Part shown: positions 61,751 to 64,000 of the stretch, piece after piece | Layout of the letters: each line of letters begins with the position of its first letter | Numbering within the stretch: the first letter of the stretch is position 1 | NCBI RefSeq assembly: GCF_004345645.1 | Contig: NZ_SLWS01000011.1 | Span: 169,160-233,159 of the forward strand | Length of the DNA stretch: 64,000 nucleotides | Direction of reading: 5' to 3' | DNA from: Actinocrispum wychmicini | GTDB taxonomy: Bacteria > Actinomycetota > Actinomycetes > Mycobacteriales > Pseudonocardiaceae | Program-made: the position numbers and the translations under genes | Notes under the pieces: model-generated | What the model saw: only the letters and a program-made list of their open reading frames with translations | Told to the model about the DNA's origin: nothing | Database searches by the model: none

Positions 61751-62284
61751 CGCCAAGTAGTACAGCAACGGAACCAGCGCACCTGAACCAAGAATCTGCT
61801 GCTGTAGAGCCAACTCCGGGATGCGGCTCAGTGGAACCCATTCCAGACGGCCAACTTCCTCAGTGTCGGTCGGCTCGCCGATCTTCTCGGCCTGCCGCCA
61901 CAAGTACACACTGGTCGGTGCCGTCACCTGGCCCGGCAACGGCTCAAAGCTGATCAAGTGCTCCGGCTCGCCGATCGGCCGCCATCCGCTCTCTTCCTCG
62001 ATCTCGCGTGCCGCCGTGTCGGCCGGTGCCTCACCGTCCTCCACAAGGCCACCCAGCAACTCATACCCCCACTGCTCGGTAGCGAACCGATACCGCCACA
62101 ACATCAGGACTCGATCCTGGTCGTCCACGACCAGCCCGATCGAGATCGGCGCTAGGTGGATTACGTGATACTCCCAGCGTTCGCCATTCGGTGCCTCCAC
62201 GTCCACGAGCCCCAACCGGACCCATCGGTTGTCGTAGACGAGCCGCTCGCCGTATGTCTTCCAAGATCCGTGTGCCTCAGTCAC
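61718..62284 (-). CDS. NUDIX hydrolase (AICE Pif-like)
   Basis: 188 residues. The NUDIX box is GLVEDGEAPADTAAREIEEE with SGW (GX5EX7REUXEEXGU pattern, one-residue variation at the start). Flanking strands resemble ADP-sugar pyrophosphatases. NUDIX genes of this type (pif in pSAM2) sit at the end of many actinomycete integrative elements and affect transfer into hosts that already carry the element. Ends convergent with the regulator gene. Confidence 0.85.
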   Translation of the reverse strand: MTEAHGSWKTYGERLVYDNRWVRLGLVDVEAPNGERWEYHVIHLAPISIGLVVDDQDRVLMLWRYRFATEQWGYELLGGLVEDGEAPADTAAREIEEESGWRPIGEPEHLISFEPLPGQVTAPTSVYLWRQAEKIGEPTDTEEVGRLEWVPLSRIPELALQQQILGSGALVPLLYYLASRNTGAAGQD

Positions 62285-62468
62285 GGCGGCAGCCTAAGGG
62301 GGCTAACGTCAACATCCCCTGTGGGGCCAGCCCTCGATCCATTTGTCGCTCTTCGTTCGTGGTCCTGACCAGGACGCGCGGCGCGCGAGGGGTGAGGTAC
62401 GCACATCCATTCGGGTTACCGTGGTCGGCTCTGCGGTGGCGATGAGGCTACGGCGAGATACTCGTAGA

Positions 62469-64000
62469 ATGAGCGATAGTCCCATCGACTCGGCGAACGA
62501 CTCGGACGGTGACACGTCTTGGACCGTCCAGGCTCATGCGGTCCGGAACCTGTTTCAGGCTCACGCCATGGAGTTTCGCCAGGCAGTGCGCCCTGAGGTG
62601 GCGTTGCCGTACCGGGCTGGGACACTCCCGCCTCGGGCAGCGGCGTTTCAGCACCGCGAGACGACCGATCTGTTGGCCCAAACACTGGAGTCAGGGAATG
62701 CTGCCGTACTGACCTCGGATTCGGTGGTGCGGACGGGTGTGGTGTCTGGCTTGGGAGGTGTTGGCAAGACCCAAGTGGCGGTGGACTACGCGGAGCGGGT
62801 ATGGGTGGCGGGTGAGGTGGAACTGATGGTGTGGGTGACTGCAGGATCGCGGGAGGCCATCATCTCCACCTGTGCTCGTGTAGCCGCGGACGTGACTGGT
62901 GTCCAGGATGCCGACCCTCAGTTGGGTGCGCGTCGCTTGATGGAGTGGTTGGCCAGCACGTCGGCACGCTGGCTGATTGTTCTCGACGATGTGCAGAATC
63001 CAGGTGATCTGCGGGGGTTGTGGCCGCCGGCCACCGCCACCGGTCGGGTGGTGGTGACCACTCGGCGCCGTGATGCCGCCCTGCGCGGTTACGGCCGCCG
63101 CCAGATTGAGGTGGGGGTGTTCACCCCTCACGCGGCACATGATTATCTACAGGCTGCGTTAGCCGATCAGCCCCATCTACTGGACCGTGCTGGTGAGCTT
63201 GCTGGTGCGTTGGGGTATCTGCCGCTGGCGTTGGCCCAAGCAGGGGCCTACATGCGTGACCGGAACCTGCCCTGCGCCGCTTACCGGGACAGGCTGGCGG
63301 ATCGTCGACGACGGTTGGCTACGTTGGTGCCCGAGCCAGACGGGTTGCCCGACGAGCATCAGGCAACGGTGGCTGCGACCTGGTCATTGTCGATCGAACA
63401 AGCCAACCGGCTGGAGCCAGAGGGAGTGGCCGGACTGTTGTTGGAGGTAGCCAGCATGCTGGACGCCAACGGCATTCCAGCCGACGTGTTCATGACCCCA
63501 GCCGTGACAGATCTGTTGACTAGCACACTGGGACGTGACGTCGATGCCGAGCAGGCTCGGGATGGGTTGGGGTGTTTGCACCGACTGAGTCTGATCAACC
63601 TAGACCCAGGATCAATAGCCCGAGCGGTGCGGATACACGCCCTTGTACAGCGCGTGGTCCGCGACACACTGCCATCCCGTCGCCTGCCGATCGTGGTGCA
63701 CGCAGCTGCTGACGCGCTGTTGCAGATCTGGCCGTACGTCGAGCGGGACACTGCTCTGGGGCAGGTCTTGCGCGCGAACGCTGATGCTCTATCCGAGGCT
63801 GGGGGTCAACATTTGTGGGAGCCCGACGGTCACAAAGTGCTGTTCCGCGCCGGAAATAGCCTTGGACAGACTGGGCTGGTAGCAGAGGCCCGAGACTACT
63901 TCGACCGACAACGTATCACTGCGCAGAAGCATCATGGCTCGGACCATCCTGACACGTTGATCACTCGGCGCCACATCGCGTACTGGCGGGGGAAGGCGGG
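62469..64000 (+). CDS. NB-ARC/STAND NTPase with TPR start (3' end off window)
   Basis: ATG at 62469; open to the edge (510 codons). A short N-terminal region leads to Walker A VSGLGGVGKTQVAVDYA (about residues 93-109) and Walker B RWLIVLDDVQNPGDL. The GxP-type loop GYLPLALAQAGAYM follows, then a winged-helix region and the beginning of TPR units (GNSLGQTGLVAEARDYFDRQ). Actinomycete proteins of this type are STAND signal NTPases, some in defence. A degraded copy of residues about 137-178 lies at 7680-7805. Confidence 0.85.
   Translation, partial: MSDSPIDSANDSDGDTSWTVQAHAVRNLFQAHAMEFRQAVRPEVALPYRAGTLPPRAAAFQHRETTDLLAQTLESGNAAVLTSDSVVRTGVVSGLGGVGKTQVAVDYAERVWVAGEVELMVWVTAGSREAIISTCARVAADVTGVQDADPQLGARRLMEWLASTSARWLIVLDDVQNPGDLRGLWPPATATGRVVVTTRRRDAALRGYGRRQIEVGVFTPHAAHDYLQAALADQPHLLDRAGELAGALGYLPLALAQAGAYMRDRNLPCAAYRDRLADRRRRLATLVPEPDGLPDEHQATVAATWSLSIEQANRLEPEGVAGLLLEVASMLDANGIPADVFMTPAVTDLLTSTLGRDVDAEQARDGLGCLHRLSLINLDPGSIARAVRIHALVQRVVRDTLPSRRLPIVVHAAADALLQIWPYVERDTALGQVLRANADALSEAGGQHLWEPDGHKVLFRAGNSLGQTGLVAEARDYFDRQRITAQKHHGSDHPDTLITRRHIAYWRGKA

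Noticed and set aside
1..64000. CRISPR array associated with the Cas1 gene
   Set aside because: No regularly spaced direct repeats with unique spacers were seen near 49-51 kb or elsewhere, and no Cas2 or interference gene is present.

Overview
The window is from a high-GC actinomycete chromosome, most likely family Pseudonocardiaceae or a close relative. The evidence is strong third-position G/C, EspG/PPE/WXG-like genes, a WhiB protein, XRE-DUF5753 and XRE-TPR regulators, and a TraB-type FtsK protein. It is an accessory region made of several mobile or conflict-related modules.

Layout. 1-6.7 kb (- strand): an operon of a secreted von Willebrand A protein, a 1056-residue tubulin/FtsZ-superfamily protein and a membrane protein that runs off the left edge. 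7.1-10.9 kb: a SLOG-fold protein and small genes among decayed fragments (NB-ARC, LuxR, glyoxalase). 10.9-15.4 kb: two exported or membrane proteins on the - strand, one carrying a nidogen-like domain. 15.6-20.2 kb: an ESX-associated cluster (EspG, PPE-like and WXG-like proteins) with an AraC regulator. 20.3-25.7 kb: a three-gene operon with 4-nt overlaps (winged-helix protein, UPF1-like SF1 helicase, TIR-pseudokinase), a defence candidate. 25.9-31.2 kb: M48 peptidase, solute-binding lipoprotein, HAD phosphatase, secreted tripeptidyl aminopeptidase and an IS remnant.

The main discovery is at 32045-50872. This is an 18,828-bp element with perfect 122-bp terminal inverted repeats and a 14-bp target-site duplication (GTCACCTTGATGAG at 32031-32044 and 50873-50886). 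It splits a P-loop kinase gene, which becomes one intact 183-codon frame if the element and one duplication copy are removed. The element encodes a Cas1 homologue with all catalytic residues, a family B DNA polymerase and an HNH-like protein, the usual casposon gene set. It also encodes a tailless-virus module: FtsK/HerA-like packaging ATPase, a beta-rich major capsid candidate, about ten small membrane proteins, a LysM protein, a membrane-anchored lytic transglycosylase, an M15 endolysin and a spike candidate. There is no Cas2 and no CRISPR array. I read it as an integrated membrane-containing virus that uses a casposase as its integrase, a bacterial counterpart of the polinton arrangement (PolB, integrase, double-jelly-roll capsid, ATPase, terminal repeats). 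The left arm (32.3-39.0 kb) is transcribed leftward and the right arm (39.1-50.7 kb) rightward from a shared palindromic control region.

51.2-62.3 kb holds remnants of an actinomycete integrative conjugative element. It has a frameshifted tyrosine integrase lacking the active-site tyrosine and a tRNA 3' fragment. It also has XRE-TPR and DUF5753 regulators, a TraB-like FtsK translocase with a repeat cluster resembling a clt transfer site, membrane proteins, WhiB, an AlpA-like protein and a NUDIX hydrolase. An NB-ARC STAND protein starts at 62469 and runs off the right edge. A short degraded copy of part of that gene lies near 7.7 kb.
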